A DNA stretch of 60,021 bases from an uncultured Rickettsiales bacterium (GTDB lineage Bacteria; Pseudomonadota; Alphaproteobacteria; Rickettsiales; UBA1997): assembly GCA_944391075.1 (NCBI GenBank), contig CALXSG010000006.1, forward strand, positions 1 to 60,021. Direction: 5' to 3'. Shown piece by piece: positions 45,647 through 55,252 of the stretch (its first letter is position 1; each line of letters starts with the position of its first letter). A program made the translations under genes and the position numbers. Under the pieces are notes generated by a model. It was not told where the DNA came from and did no database searches. It was given only the letters and a program-made list of their open reading frames with translations.

Positions 45647-47440
45647 TTATTTATTTTTTAAATCTTTGAGAATTTTTTTCTCAACAAATAATTGTTGAAG
45701 TATACTAATTATATTACTAAAAATCCAATAAATTAATAAACCGGCAGGCATACCAGCAAATGTTATTAAAAATATAATTGGCATAATTTTCATAGCAGTT
45801 TGCATTTCTTCCGGAGTATTGGAACTCGAAGAAGTCATTTTTTGTTGCAACCACATAGTGAAAGCCATTAAGCATGGTAAAAGTCCAATATGTAGGAAAT
45901 TAATTTGATATGGCAACAAACCAAATAAGTTCCATATTGTTGTAGGATCAGCTACCGATAAGTCTTTAATATAACCAAAGAATGGTGCTTGTCTCATATC
46001 AATAGATATAACTAAAACCTTGTATAATGCTAAAAATACAGGAATTTGAACAAACATAGGCAAACAACCTGATAATGGACTTACGTTTTCTTTTTTATAA
46101 AGATTCATAATTTCCATATTCATTTTCATTTTATCATTACTATATCTATTTTTAATTACATTTATTTTAGGTTGTAATAATTTTATTTTAGTCATAGATA
46201 CTAATGATTTTTTTGTAAATGGATACATAGCCATTTTTACAACTAATGTTAATAATAAAATAGCTAAACCAAAATTACCTAAAAAGTTATAAAAACCTCT
46301 TAATATGATATATATAGGTTTTGTTAAAAAATATAACCAACCAAAATCAACTGCTCTGTCAAAATATACTAAATCATATTGAAAGCCATATTGATCAAGC
46401 AAATCTAATATTTTAGGTCCAGCAAATAAATAATTATTTACACCTTCTTTTGTGTTTGCATTGATAATTAAATCACTACTTTCAAAATCAAGAGAATATA
46501 TATCATTTTTGTAATTTGTTTTTACATTAAACAAACTATCATCAGTTCTAGATGCAGCTAAAGAAACTAGCCAATATTTATCGGTAAAACCTGCCCAGCT
46601 AATTTTTTCATCAAAATTATAACTTTTTTTCTTTAATTTTGTATATTTAATTTCTTCAATTGTATCATTAAATGAACCTATAAAACCTTCATGCACACCA
46701 AGGGGTTGTTCGCTATCAAAACCAATCTTTTTTGATATTTTATTATCCAAACTAATAATAATATCATTTTGAGTATTATTAATTACGTTTTGTTCAATAG
46801 TAAACATATAATTATCATCAATAGAAAGCATTAACTGAAAAATGACACCTTCCTCATTATCGTATGTTAAAATAACAGGGTTATTTATACTTAAAGTCTC
46901 TCTATTAGTTTTCCATAATGTATTTGCATCAGGTAATTTTATATTATTTTTACTTTTCCAATTAAAAGTAATATAATAAGCATTTTTACTACTTTTAGAA
47001 GCTAACAATTCAACTTTTTCTGTTGAACCTAATTCTTTATTATAATCTTCAAGAATAAGATTATCAAAAACTAAGCCCTTTAAATTTATACTTCCTTTTA
47101 ATTTTTGAGTATCTATATTTAAAATATTTGTTTTATCTTCATCTATATTTTCTTCTGTATTATCTTCTATATTATCTTCTATATTATCTTTTGTATTTTC
47201 TTCAATATTTAAAGTATTATCTTTATTGAGTATTTCTTCTTCTGCGATTGATAATTTTTGCTCAATTATCTCTTGTTGCTCTTGTTCTTGTTGATATTGC
47301 TGTTCCGCTTTATTTGCAGCTTTATTATAATCGTTAGGTAATGTTTTACTTCCATAATATTTAAGCCAAGCAACCATTAAAATTGTTGATATTATAGTTG
47401 CAATAATAATTCTTTTATTATAGTCAAAATTGTTATTCAT
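45647..47440 (-). CDS. yidC: Membrane protein insertase YidC
   Basis: YidC inserts and folds inner-membrane proteins, alone or with SecYEG. The 597-residue protein has an N-terminal membrane helix (KRIIIATIISTILMVAWLKYYG), a Gln/Glu-rich then acidic Asn/Asp/Glu linker (about 35-105), a periplasmic beta domain, and the conserved C-terminal five-helix core. The core carries KPIYIILRGFYNFLGNFGLAILLLTLVVK, LSGCLPMFVQIPVFLALYKVL and PAGLLIYWIFSNIISILQQ. The frame extends to a TTG at 47452; the ATG at 47440 is preferred. The usual rnpA/yidD genes are not upstream. Confidence 0.95.
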   Translation of the reverse strand: MNNNFDYNKRIIIATIISTILMVAWLKYYGSKTLPNDYNKAANKAEQQYQQEQEQQEIIEQKLSIAEEEILNKDNTLNIEENTKDNIEDNIEDNTEENIDEDKTNILNIDTQKLKGSINLKGLVFDNLILEDYNKELGSTEKVELLASKSSKNAYYITFNWKSKNNIKLPDANTLWKTNRETLSINNPVILTYDNEEGVIFQLMLSIDDNYMFTIEQNVINNTQNDIIISLDNKISKKIGFDSEQPLGVHEGFIGSFNDTIEEIKYTKLKKKSYNFDEKISWAGFTDKYWLVSLAASRTDDSLFNVKTNYKNDIYSLDFESSDLIINANTKEGVNNYLFAGPKILDLLDQYGFQYDLVYFDRAVDFGWLYFLTKPIYIILRGFYNFLGNFGLAILLLTLVVKMAMYPFTKKSLVSMTKIKLLQPKINVIKNRYSNDKMKMNMEIMNLYKKENVSPLSGCLPMFVQIPVFLALYKVLVISIDMRQAPFFGYIKDLSVADPTTIWNLFGLLPYQINFLHIGLLPCLMAFTMWLQQKMTSSSSNTPEEMQTAMKIMPIIFLITFAGMPAGLLIYWIFSNIISILQQLFVEKKILKDLKNK

Positions 47441-47565
47441 TTTTATTATCAATTAATTTAATACTAAAATTATAAAAATTAATTTTTAAAAATCTACTGT
47501 ATAATTTATATTTTCATAAATAATATAATTTTATTAAAAAAAAGCTTTATTTTTAATTTTATTAA

Positions 47566-47585
47566 ATTAAACTAAGATTAGTTTA
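47566..47585. promoter_or_regulatory. Perfect 9-2-9 inverted repeat upstream of xseB
   Basis: TTAAACTAA (47566-47574), GA, TTAGTTTAA (47577-47585), ending 19 bp before the xseB ATG. The 2-base spacing is too tight for a stable RNA hairpin, so a dimeric repressor site is the simplest reading. A TATAAT box lies about 70 bp further upstream. No regulator is known. Confidence 0.4.
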
Positions 47586-47604
47586 ACAAGTTTAATTAGA
47601 CAAA

Positions 47605-47895
47605 ATGGAAAAATACGAAGGTTTAAGTTTTGATGAAGCTATGAAATTATTAGAAGAAAAGATTTCATATTTAGAAAAAGATGATCAAGATGATCAAGTA
47701 GAATTAGCAAAAGTTTATGATGAAGCTGTTTTATTAAAGAACTATTGCGCAAAATTATTATCAGATGAAAGAGCTGAAATCAAAAGAATTGCTAAAGAAA
47801 ATAATATTCCATTATCAGAAATTGGACTTGAAGATGAGGACCCAATGGCAGAATATATAGATGCAGAATTATTAGAAGATAATGAAAATAAATAG
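47605..47895 (+). CDS. xseB: Exodeoxyribonuclease VII small subunit
   Basis: XseB is the small helical subunit of exonuclease VII. The 96-residue protein has the family pattern LSFDEAMKLLEEKISYLEKDDQDDQVELAKVYDEAVLLKNYCAKLL, two long helices, followed by an acidic tail somewhat longer than usual. The large subunit xseA is not in the window. trxA follows after 38 bp. Confidence 0.82.
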   Translation: MEKYEGLSFDEAMKLLEEKISYLEKDDQDDQVELAKVYDEAVLLKNYCAKLLSDERAEIKRIAKENNIPLSEIGLEDEDPMAEYIDAELLEDNENK

Positions 47896-47933
47896 TTTAT
47901 AAGACTTAAATAAACAATTAATAAGGAGAAAAT

Positions 47934-48245
47934 ATGTCTATTCAAATTAACGATGCTAATTTTGAAGAAACAACAAAAAGTGGAACAGTTTTAGTTGATT
48001 TTTGGGCTCCATGGTGTGGACCATGTAAGATGTTATTACCAATTATTGACGAATTGTCCGAAGAATTAAAAGATAAACTTACAATTACAAAAATGAACGT
48101 TGATGAAAATCAAGAAACACCTGCAAAATTTAACATTATGGGTGTACCTTCGTTATTATTATTTAAAGATGGAAAACTAGTTGCTCAAAGAACTGGTATG
48201 GCTTCTAAATCTATTATTAAAGAATGGATAGAAAGCAATATTTAA
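47934..48245 (+). CDS. trxA: Thioredoxin
   Basis: This 103-residue cytoplasmic thiol reductant has the active site WAPWCGPCKM (Cys32/Cys35 equivalents), the cis-proline segment IMGVPSLLLFKDGK, and no signal peptide. AAGGAG sits 6 bases before the ATG, one of the best ribosome sites in the window. It is followed after 13 bp by the glutamine-synthetase-like gene. Confidence 0.97.
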   Translation: MSIQINDANFEETTKSGTVLVDFWAPWCGPCKMLLPIIDELSEELKDKLTITKMNVDENQETPAKFNIMGVPSLLLFKDGKLVAQRTGMASKSIIKEWIESNI

Positions 48246-48258
48246 TTGTATAGAATAA

Positions 48259-49416
48259 ATGATTAGATTTTTATTTCAAATAAAGAGATTTTTTTATATT
48301 TATTATAAAGAATCTCTTTTATTTTTTTCTAATACATACAAAAATATAAAGCAAAAATTTAAAAATAAAAAAGACGATATACTTATTAAAAAAAGTATTC
48401 CAAATTTACATAAAGAAATTGAAATTAAATTAAATAAAAAAACATTTGATTTCTATGATTTACAGCCCAAAAATACAAAACCATTTTATATTTTTTCGCC
48501 TTTATTTATAATAATAGAAAAACATAAAATAGAAATAGTTAATAATTTAATTAAAATCTTACAATACTCTTATGATTTTAAAATTAAAATCGGTTTAGAA
48601 CTAGAATTTTATATCTTGAACAATGCACAAAATATTGATATTTTAAAAGAATTAAAAAAAGTTTTACCAAGCGTTAAAAATATCGAAAAAGAAGAAGGTA
48701 AAAATCAATTTGAAATTAAAACAAAACCAACAACCAATATAAAAGATTTTATAGAAGATTATTTGAATATTTTAAAATCCATGAAAGATTTTGTAAATAA
48801 AAACAATTTAGAACTTAAACTTGATGCATCACCTTTTAAAGATGATTGCGGAAGTGCTTTGCAAATTAACTTATCTATCATAGACAAAAATAATAATAAC
48901 TTATTTGCTAGACGTAAGAATGAAAAAAATATAATGGAAGAAAGTATTTTGTTATATAATTGTATTGCTGGTTTATTAAAGAATATTAATAATAATTTAT
49001 TATTATATATAAAAAATGAAACGTGTTTATTAAGATTTGATGTTGAAAAAAATAAAAATATAGTAGCAAAAAATAAATATCCTGCACCAACCTATATTAG
49101 TTGGGGTATAAATAACAGAAGTACATGTATAAGAGTCCCTACTCCACCAAATATCACATTAGAAAATTACATTGAAGAAGATAATAAGAATAGAAGAATT
49201 GAATATAGAGTTCCATCAGCAAATGCGGACATATATTTAGTTTTAATAGGTGTTTTAAGTGCTATAATTGAAGGAATAGATAATAACTTAATTCCACATA
49301 TTGATAAAACATCTTTTAATGTTTTACTCAAAAATGATAATTTAGAAAAAATAGAAAATGATATTAAAACAATAAATGATATTTTTTCAATAAGTGAAGA
49401 TGTATTATTTTTTTAA
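48259..49416 (+). CDS. Degenerate glutamine-synthetase-like protein
   Basis: The 385-residue protein shows the order of glutamine synthetase C-terminal catalytic-domain motifs: GLELEFYIL (112-120), EGKNQFEIK (146-154), GSALQINLS (198-206), PAPTYISWGINNRSTCIRVP (275-294) and RRIEYRVPSANADIYLVL (312-329). In active enzymes the third motif has two histidines (GS-M-H-V-H-x-S); here they are Gln202 and Asn204. The N-terminal 70 residues are basic/aromatic and do not look like the usual beta-grasp domain. It may be a glutamate- or amine-ligating relative with changed chemistry, or a non-catalytic protein. The frame is intact, its 5' end is 13 bp from trxA, and its 3' end overlaps mfd by 12 bp. Confidence 0.65.
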   Translation: MIRFLFQIKRFFYIYYKESLLFFSNTYKNIKQKFKNKKDDILIKKSIPNLHKEIEIKLNKKTFDFYDLQPKNTKPFYIFSPLFIIIEKHKIEIVNNLIKILQYSYDFKIKIGLELEFYILNNAQNIDILKELKKVLPSVKNIEKEEGKNQFEIKTKPTTNIKDFIEDYLNILKSMKDFVNKNNLELKLDASPFKDDCGSALQINLSIIDKNNNNLFARRKNEKNIMEESILLYNCIAGLLKNINNNLLLYIKNETCLLRFDVEKNKNIVAKNKYPAPTYISWGINNRSTCIRVPTPPNITLENYIEEDNKNRRIEYRVPSANADIYLVLIGVLSAIIEGIDNNLIPHIDKTSFNVLLKNDNLEKIENDIKTINDIFSISEDVLFF

Positions 49417-51699
49417 TAATAAATCATTAAGTATTTTCTCAATATCGTCAAAAAAAGAAATTTTCTTTATAAAAAAGCTTAAAACATTTTGTTTTTTCAT
49501 TTCAGCTTTTCCTTCTTGAATTAATTTTATTAAATATTCAGGTTTACTAAATTTATCATTTAAAAATTGAATATTCATATAATTATTGCTAATTTCTAAA
49601 TTTGTAATGCCAATTTGTTTGCATAAAGATTTTATTTTTGTAATTTCCAATATGTTAAATATTTCTTCTGGTACCTTGCCGAATCTGTTTTCTAATTCTA
49701 ACAAAATAGCTTTTTCTTCTTCATTATTTTTAATATCAGCTAATTTTTTATAGTAAAATAATCTTAATGAAATATCATTAATATAATCTTCTCCTATTGT
49801 AGTTGAGATATTTAATTTTACTTGTGGTGAAAAATCATATTCTTGTAAATTTATATTATCATTATTTTTAATTTTATTTACAGCTTCAACAAGCATTTGA
49901 TTATACAATTCAATTCCTACATCTTTAATATGTCCCGATTGTTCTTCACCAATAATATTTCCACTTCCTCTAATTTCCATATCATCACTAGCAATAGCAA
50001 AACCACCGCCAATTTCTTGCACTTCTTCAATAGATTTTAGTCTTTTTTTAGCATTAACACTAATTGTGTCCGTAGGGTTTGTAGTTAAATAAGCGTATGC
50101 CTTAATTTTGCCTCGCCCTACTCTTCCCCTTAATTGATGTAATTGCGATAAACCAAACCTATCAGCTCTATATATTATAATAGTATTTGCATCAGGAATA
50201 TCTAGTCCGCTTTCTATAATTGTAGTAGCAATTAAAACTTGAAATTGTCCATCATAAAAATTATTAATAATTCTGTCTAAGTTTGTACTACCCATTTGTC
50301 CATGTGCAATATTATATTTAATATTTTTTAAAGTATTGCTTAATTTTAATTCTATTTGTGCTATATCCGATATACGTGGAACAACAATAATAACTTTGCC
50401 TTTTCTATTCAATTCTCTTTTTATAGCTTCTCTTAATATCATTTCATCAAAGTCCATTACGTATGTACTAATATTTAATCTATCAACGGGCGGAGTTGTA
50501 ATTAAACTTAAATCTCTAATTCCCGTCATAGCCATTTGCAATGTTCGTGGTATAGGTGTAGCCGATAAAGAAATTAAATGAATACCACTTCCTATTTCTT
50601 TGAGCTTTTCTTTTTGCTTCACACCAAATCTTTGTTCTTCATCAACAATTAATAAACCTAAATTTTTAAATTTAACTTTATCAGAAAGCAAAGCATGCGT
50701 TCCTATAATTATATCAACGCCACCTTTTTCCAATTTTTCTCTCGTTTTTTTATTTTCACTAGGACTTGTTAATCTAGAAATTGTAGCGACATTAATTCCT
50801 GTATACTTAAACCTCTCTTTAAATAAATTATAGTGTTGTCTACATAGTAATGTTGTAGGAGAAATAACAGCAACTTGTACGGCATTACCGCTACTCTCAG
50901 TAGCAATAAATGCAGCTCTTAATGCAACTTCTGTTTTTCCAAAACCAACATCACCACAAATAAGTCTATCAGCTGGTATGCCTTTTGATAAATCTTTTTC
51001 AATATCGTGAATAGCTTTTAGTTGATCTTTTGTTTCAGTATATTCAAATCTAGCACAAAATTCTCTATATTCATTTTCGTTAGGAACTAATATTGGAGCT
51101 TTTGATAATTTTCTAAAAGATGCAATTTTAATTAATTCTTTTGCTATTGATTCTAGTTTTTCTCTAACCTTATTTCTCTTTACTGCCCATTTTTCAGAAC
51201 CTAATTTATCCAATATTGTTTCACTGCGATAATCACCATATCTAGAAACTAAATCAAAATCTTCTATTGGAATAAATAAATGTGAATCATTAGCATATTC
51301 TATTTTTAAATAATCATTCTTTAAATCATTTAAACCAATAGTTTCAAGTCCAATAAATCTTCCTAAACCGTAGTCCTTATGAATTACTAAATCGCCAATA
51401 TTTAGATTATTTTGTTCTTTAATAAGTTTTTCTAATTCTCTACTACTATTATTATCATTTGAAAGTTTTAAAATCTTTTCGCCAAATAAATCTTGTTCAG
51501 TAATAACAATTAAGTCATCACACTCAAAGCCATTTTTAATTATAACCTTTGCAATTAGTATTGTATCTTTATCATAATTTTCTATTTCACTAAATGTTTC
51601 TATAACTTGAGAATTTAAATTATACTCTAATAATATAACCTTCAATCTTTCCATTGAAGATTTAGAATAACAAGCTATTAAAACCTTTTTTCTAAACAT
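49405..51699 (-). CDS. mfd: Transcription-repair coupling factor Mfd, N-terminally shortened
   Basis: Mfd normally has about 1150 residues. This one has 764 and begins in the region of domain 3. The RNA-polymerase-interacting domain is present (LNIGDLVIHKDYGLGRFIGLETI, about 99-121), as are the RecG-like translocase with Walker A ICGDVGFGKTEVA, DEEQ box IVDEEQRFGVKQKE, SATPIPRTLQMAM and QLRGRVGRG, and the C-terminal domain 7. The UvrB-like N-terminal module, which binds UvrA, is missing. Only 127 bp separate the start from addA on the other strand, so no hidden N-terminal exon-like piece exists here. It could still push or release stalled RNA polymerase. Confidence 0.88.
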   Translation of the reverse strand: MFRKKVLIACYSKSSMERLKVILLEYNLNSQVIETFSEIENYDKDTILIAKVIIKNGFECDDLIVITEQDLFGEKILKLSNDNNSSRELEKLIKEQNNLNIGDLVIHKDYGLGRFIGLETIGLNDLKNDYLKIEYANDSHLFIPIEDFDLVSRYGDYRSETILDKLGSEKWAVKRNKVREKLESIAKELIKIASFRKLSKAPILVPNENEYREFCARFEYTETKDQLKAIHDIEKDLSKGIPADRLICGDVGFGKTEVALRAAFIATESSGNAVQVAVISPTTLLCRQHYNLFKERFKYTGINVATISRLTSPSENKKTREKLEKGGVDIIIGTHALLSDKVKFKNLGLLIVDEEQRFGVKQKEKLKEIGSGIHLISLSATPIPRTLQMAMTGIRDLSLITTPPVDRLNISTYVMDFDEMILREAIKRELNRKGKVIIVVPRISDIAQIELKLSNTLKNIKYNIAHGQMGSTNLDRIINNFYDGQFQVLIATTIIESGLDIPDANTIIIYRADRFGLSQLHQLRGRVGRGKIKAYAYLTTNPTDTISVNAKKRLKSIEEVQEIGGGFAIASDDMEIRGSGNIIGEEQSGHIKDVGIELYNQMLVEAVNKIKNNDNINLQEYDFSPQVKLNISTTIGEDYINDISLRLFYYKKLADIKNNEEEKAILLELENRFGKVPEEIFNILEITKIKSLCKQIGITNLEISNNYMNIQFLNDKFSKPEYLIKLIQEGKAEMKKQNVLSFFIKKISFFDDIEKILNDLLLKK

Positions 51700-51826
51700 A
51701 TAATTAGTAAAATAATTTAATGCTTATAGTAATTATCATATTGTAAAAATCAATATTATTTATTTATAAATTTTTACTTACATATTAAAATTTTTGTTTT
51801 ATATTTTAAAAAACAAAATATTTTTT

Positions 51827-54800
51827 ATGTTCTCAATAGAAGAAGTTGAAAGACAACAAAATAAAGCATCAGATCCACAATATTCCATATGGACTAGTGC
51901 ATCTGCTGGTTCAGGAAAAACAACTGTGTTAGTCAAAAGACTACTTAGAATGCTTTTAAATAATATCGAACCATCAAAAATTTTGTGTATTACTTTCACC
52001 AATACAGGTGCTGCTGAAATGAAAAATAGAATAAATGAAAAGCTAGCAAGTTGGACGGTAATGGATGATGGGGAACTAAAAAAAGAAATTATTAAACTAG
52101 ATGAAAAAGATAATATAGAACAAAAATTAAAAACTGCTAGAACATTATTTGCTAAAATTTTAGATAATAGTAATGATTTTAAAATTCTTACTATACACTC
52201 ATTTTGTCAACAAATAATAAAAAGATTTCCACTAGAAGCAAATATTGTTCCTAACTTTCAAATATTAGATGAAATATCTTCATTAGAATTATTAATGCAA
52301 GCAGAAAAAGAATTATTAAAAAGTAATAATGAAGAAATAAAAAAATCAATACAATATATTTTTACATATATAAATGAAGATCAATTTATTGAATTATTAA
52401 AACAAGCAATTAATCAAAAAGATAATTTATTATATATAAAAAGTAAATTTTATACTATACAGGGTATTATAGATGAATTACAAAAAATATTTAAAATTGA
52501 TAATAAAAAAGAATTAGAAAACATTGAAGATGAATTTTATGAAAATACTGATTTTACAATAATTAATCAAGAAATAAAAGAATCTTTAAATAATAGTGAT
52601 AACAAATTTAATAATAAATTTATAAAAATCATAACAGAATATCAAAAAGATAAAGATTTAATTTATGATTATATAAATTGCTTCTTAACTACTGATGGAA
52701 AAATTACATCAAGGTTATTGTCAAAGGATATGCAAAAAGTATTTCCTGAATTACATGATTTTATTTTAAAAGAAGCAGAACGCAGTTATCAAACAAAAGA
52801 ATATATTAATAATTTAACGAATTTTGAATTTACATCAGCATTTTTAAATATAACTTATTATATTTTTGAAATTTATTCTTTCTTAAAAAAACAAAAAGGT
52901 TGTTTAGATTATAGTGATTTAATATTTGAAACTAATAAACTATTAAGCAATTCAAAATTTAATAATTTAGATGGTGAAAACGCTTTTTCAAGTTGGATTA
53001 ATTATAAACTAGATGAAGGTATTGATCATATTTTAATAGATGAAGCACAAGACACAAGCCCATTACAATGGGACATTGTACGATCTATTACAACAGAATT
53101 TTTTTCTGGACAAGGGCAAAAAGGTGAACTTGATAGAACTATATTTGTTGTAGGTGATGAAAAACAATCTATTTTTAGCTTTCAAGGTGCAGAACCTGAT
53201 ATTTTTCATCTAACTTTAAAAGATTATAAATATAAAATTGAACAATGTGGAAAAAAGTTTGATAATATATTTTTAAATACTTCTTTTAGATCGTTAAAAT
53301 CAGTATTAAACGTTGTTGATGAAGTATTTGCAGAACCATATAGAAAAAATGCTATTACAAAATTAGTGGATAAAATAACTCATAAAGTAGCAAGAGAAGA
53401 AAGCGCTGGAAAAGTTGAAATATGGCCATTAGTTGAAGAAAAAGATATAGAACAAGAAAAAACAGAAAAGGTGGAAAAAAATACACCACTTGATTGGCAA
53501 ATTAATTATACCGAAAAAATAGAAAAATCAAATAAGCAAAAGTTAGCAGAAACAATTGCTAATGAAGTTTATGACTGGTTCAAAAATGGAAAAACCATAT
53601 GTGATAGAAAGTTAAAATGTTCTAGAAAATTAAAATATAGTGATATCATGATTCTTGTAAGGAGTCGAGATAAAGATTTTATAAATTATCTAGTTAGACA
53701 ATTTAATAAAAAACATATTCCTACTATGGGAAATGATAAATTTGATTTATTAAATAATATTATTTCACAAGATATTATTTCCTTATTAAAATTTTTAATA
53801 TTTAACGAAGACGATTTAGTTTTAGCCAATATTGTAAAATCACCATTTTTAGATTTAAATGAAGATGATTTATATGCACTATGTGATTATAAAAACGAAA
53901 ACCAATGCAGTTTATGGGCAGCTTTTCAAAAAATTGAAAAATATAAAAATCAAAAATTATTTTTAGAAGATATAATTGAAAAAAGTAAAAAAGCATCTAT
54001 TTATGAATTATTACTTTATATTTTTGAAATCAAAAATACAAAGAAATTATTTAAACAAAGATTTCAATATATAGCTGATGAAATATTAAACGAATTTTTA
54101 AATTTAGCTAATGAATATGAAAAAACACATAACAATAGTACTATTTTAAATTTTATTAGTTTCTTAGAAAATACGGATTTAGAAATAAAAAGAGATATGG
54201 AACAAAAAACTGATGAAATAAAAATATTAACTGTACATGCATCTAAGGGTTTAGAAAGTCCAATAGTTATACTTCCTGACACCAACCATACAACAAAAAC
54301 AATTCAAAGAATAGATGAAATTTTAAGATATAAAGAAGAAGGAAATGATTATTATATACCAATGATACAGAAAGAAAAGACTGTCATAATGGAAAATATA
54401 AAAGATAGCATGAAAAATAAAATAGAGGAAGAATATTTAAGACTATTATATGTTGCAATGACAAGAGCTGAAAATGAATTATATATTTGTGATTACAAAA
54501 GAAAAGGAGAGTCTAAAGAAAATTGTTGGTATTCAATATTATTAAACACAATTCAAAATAATAAAGACGTAAAAATAAGACATAGTAAAAATATAGAAGG
54601 TGATATTTTATATATTGGTGATCAAGATAATTATTGTAACATTCTAGCATCTTGCAATAATCAACAGAAAAATTACAAAATAGAAGAAGAAAAAATTGAT
54701 GAAATTATTACAACTTTTTCTCAAAATAAAGAAAAAGATAATGAAATAAAAATTATAAATCCCTCTATTTATTATCAAGAAAATGCTATTAAAACACCAA

Positions 54801-55252
54801 TTCAAAATAGTGAAAATTTAGAAAATGGAAAATTAGTTCACAAATTATTAGAAATATTACCTAATCTTGATAATAACGAGTGGCAAGACATTATTAGCAT
54901 ATATTTAAGAAATTCAAATAATAAAGAAAAAATTACTAATATAGTATTAAATATTTTAAACAATCAAGAATTTAATTTCTTATTTTCAAAAAATTCAAAA
55001 GCAGAAGTTCCTATTTTTGCTAAAATTGATGGAAATATTATTTCAGGAAAGATTGATAGATTATCAATAATTGATGATACTGTATATATTGTAGATTATA
55101 AAAACACAAATACTTTATATAATACAATTCCTGAAAAATACAAAATACAATTAAATTTATATAAAAAAGTTCTTGAAAAAATATATACTGATAAAAAAAT
55201 TAAATGTTATATTTTATGGACAAGCTTTGGTAAAATTGAAGATGTATCCTAG
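51827..55252 (+). CDS. addA: Double-strand break repair helicase-nuclease AddA
   Basis: AddA is the UvrD-like helicase and nuclease subunit that processes DNA ends for recombination. The 1141-residue protein has the alphaproteobacterial-type start EVERQQNKASDPQYSIWTSASAGSGKTTVL with Walker A, ITFTNTGAAEMKNRI, the DEAQDTSPLQW box II, VGDEKQSIFSFQGAEP, and LYVAMTRAENELY. The C-terminal RecB-type nuclease domain has GKIDRLSI...YIVDYKN. An upstream open stretch from 51794 is less likely to be translated than the ATG at 51827. addB, which usually precedes it, is not here. It overlaps rnhB by 11 bp. Confidence 0.93.
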   Translation: MFSIEEVERQQNKASDPQYSIWTSASAGSGKTTVLVKRLLRMLLNNIEPSKILCITFTNTGAAEMKNRINEKLASWTVMDDGELKKEIIKLDEKDNIEQKLKTARTLFAKILDNSNDFKILTIHSFCQQIIKRFPLEANIVPNFQILDEISSLELLMQAEKELLKSNNEEIKKSIQYIFTYINEDQFIELLKQAINQKDNLLYIKSKFYTIQGIIDELQKIFKIDNKKELENIEDEFYENTDFTIINQEIKESLNNSDNKFNNKFIKIITEYQKDKDLIYDYINCFLTTDGKITSRLLSKDMQKVFPELHDFILKEAERSYQTKEYINNLTNFEFTSAFLNITYYIFEIYSFLKKQKGCLDYSDLIFETNKLLSNSKFNNLDGENAFSSWINYKLDEGIDHILIDEAQDTSPLQWDIVRSITTEFFSGQGQKGELDRTIFVVGDEKQSIFSFQGAEPDIFHLTLKDYKYKIEQCGKKFDNIFLNTSFRSLKSVLNVVDEVFAEPYRKNAITKLVDKITHKVAREESAGKVEIWPLVEEKDIEQEKTEKVEKNTPLDWQINYTEKIEKSNKQKLAETIANEVYDWFKNGKTICDRKLKCSRKLKYSDIMILVRSRDKDFINYLVRQFNKKHIPTMGNDKFDLLNNIISQDIISLLKFLIFNEDDLVLANIVKSPFLDLNEDDLYALCDYKNENQCSLWAAFQKIEKYKNQKLFLEDIIEKSKKASIYELLLYIFEIKNTKKLFKQRFQYIADEILNEFLNLANEYEKTHNNSTILNFISFLENTDLEIKRDMEQKTDEIKILTVHASKGLESPIVILPDTNHTTKTIQRIDEILRYKEEGNDYYIPMIQKEKTVIMENIKDSMKNKIEEEYLRLLYVAMTRAENELYICDYKRKGESKENCWYSILLNTIQNNKDVKIRHSKNIEGDILYIGDQDNYCNILASCNNQQKNYKIEEEKIDEIITTFSQNKEKDNEIKIINPSIYYQENAIKTPIQNSENLENGKLVHKLLEILPNLDNNEWQDIISIYLRNSNNKEKITNIVLNILNNQEFNFLFSKNSKAEVPIFAKIDGNIISGKIDRLSIIDDTVYIVDYKNTNTLYNTIPEKYKIQLNLYKKVLEKIYTDKKIKCYILWTSFGKIEDVS

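Noticed and set aside
49405-51699. Naming the gene recG rather than mfd
   Set aside because: The translocase is RecG-like in both families, but the polymerase-interacting GDLVIHKDYGLGRF domain and C-terminal domain 7 are specific to Mfd.
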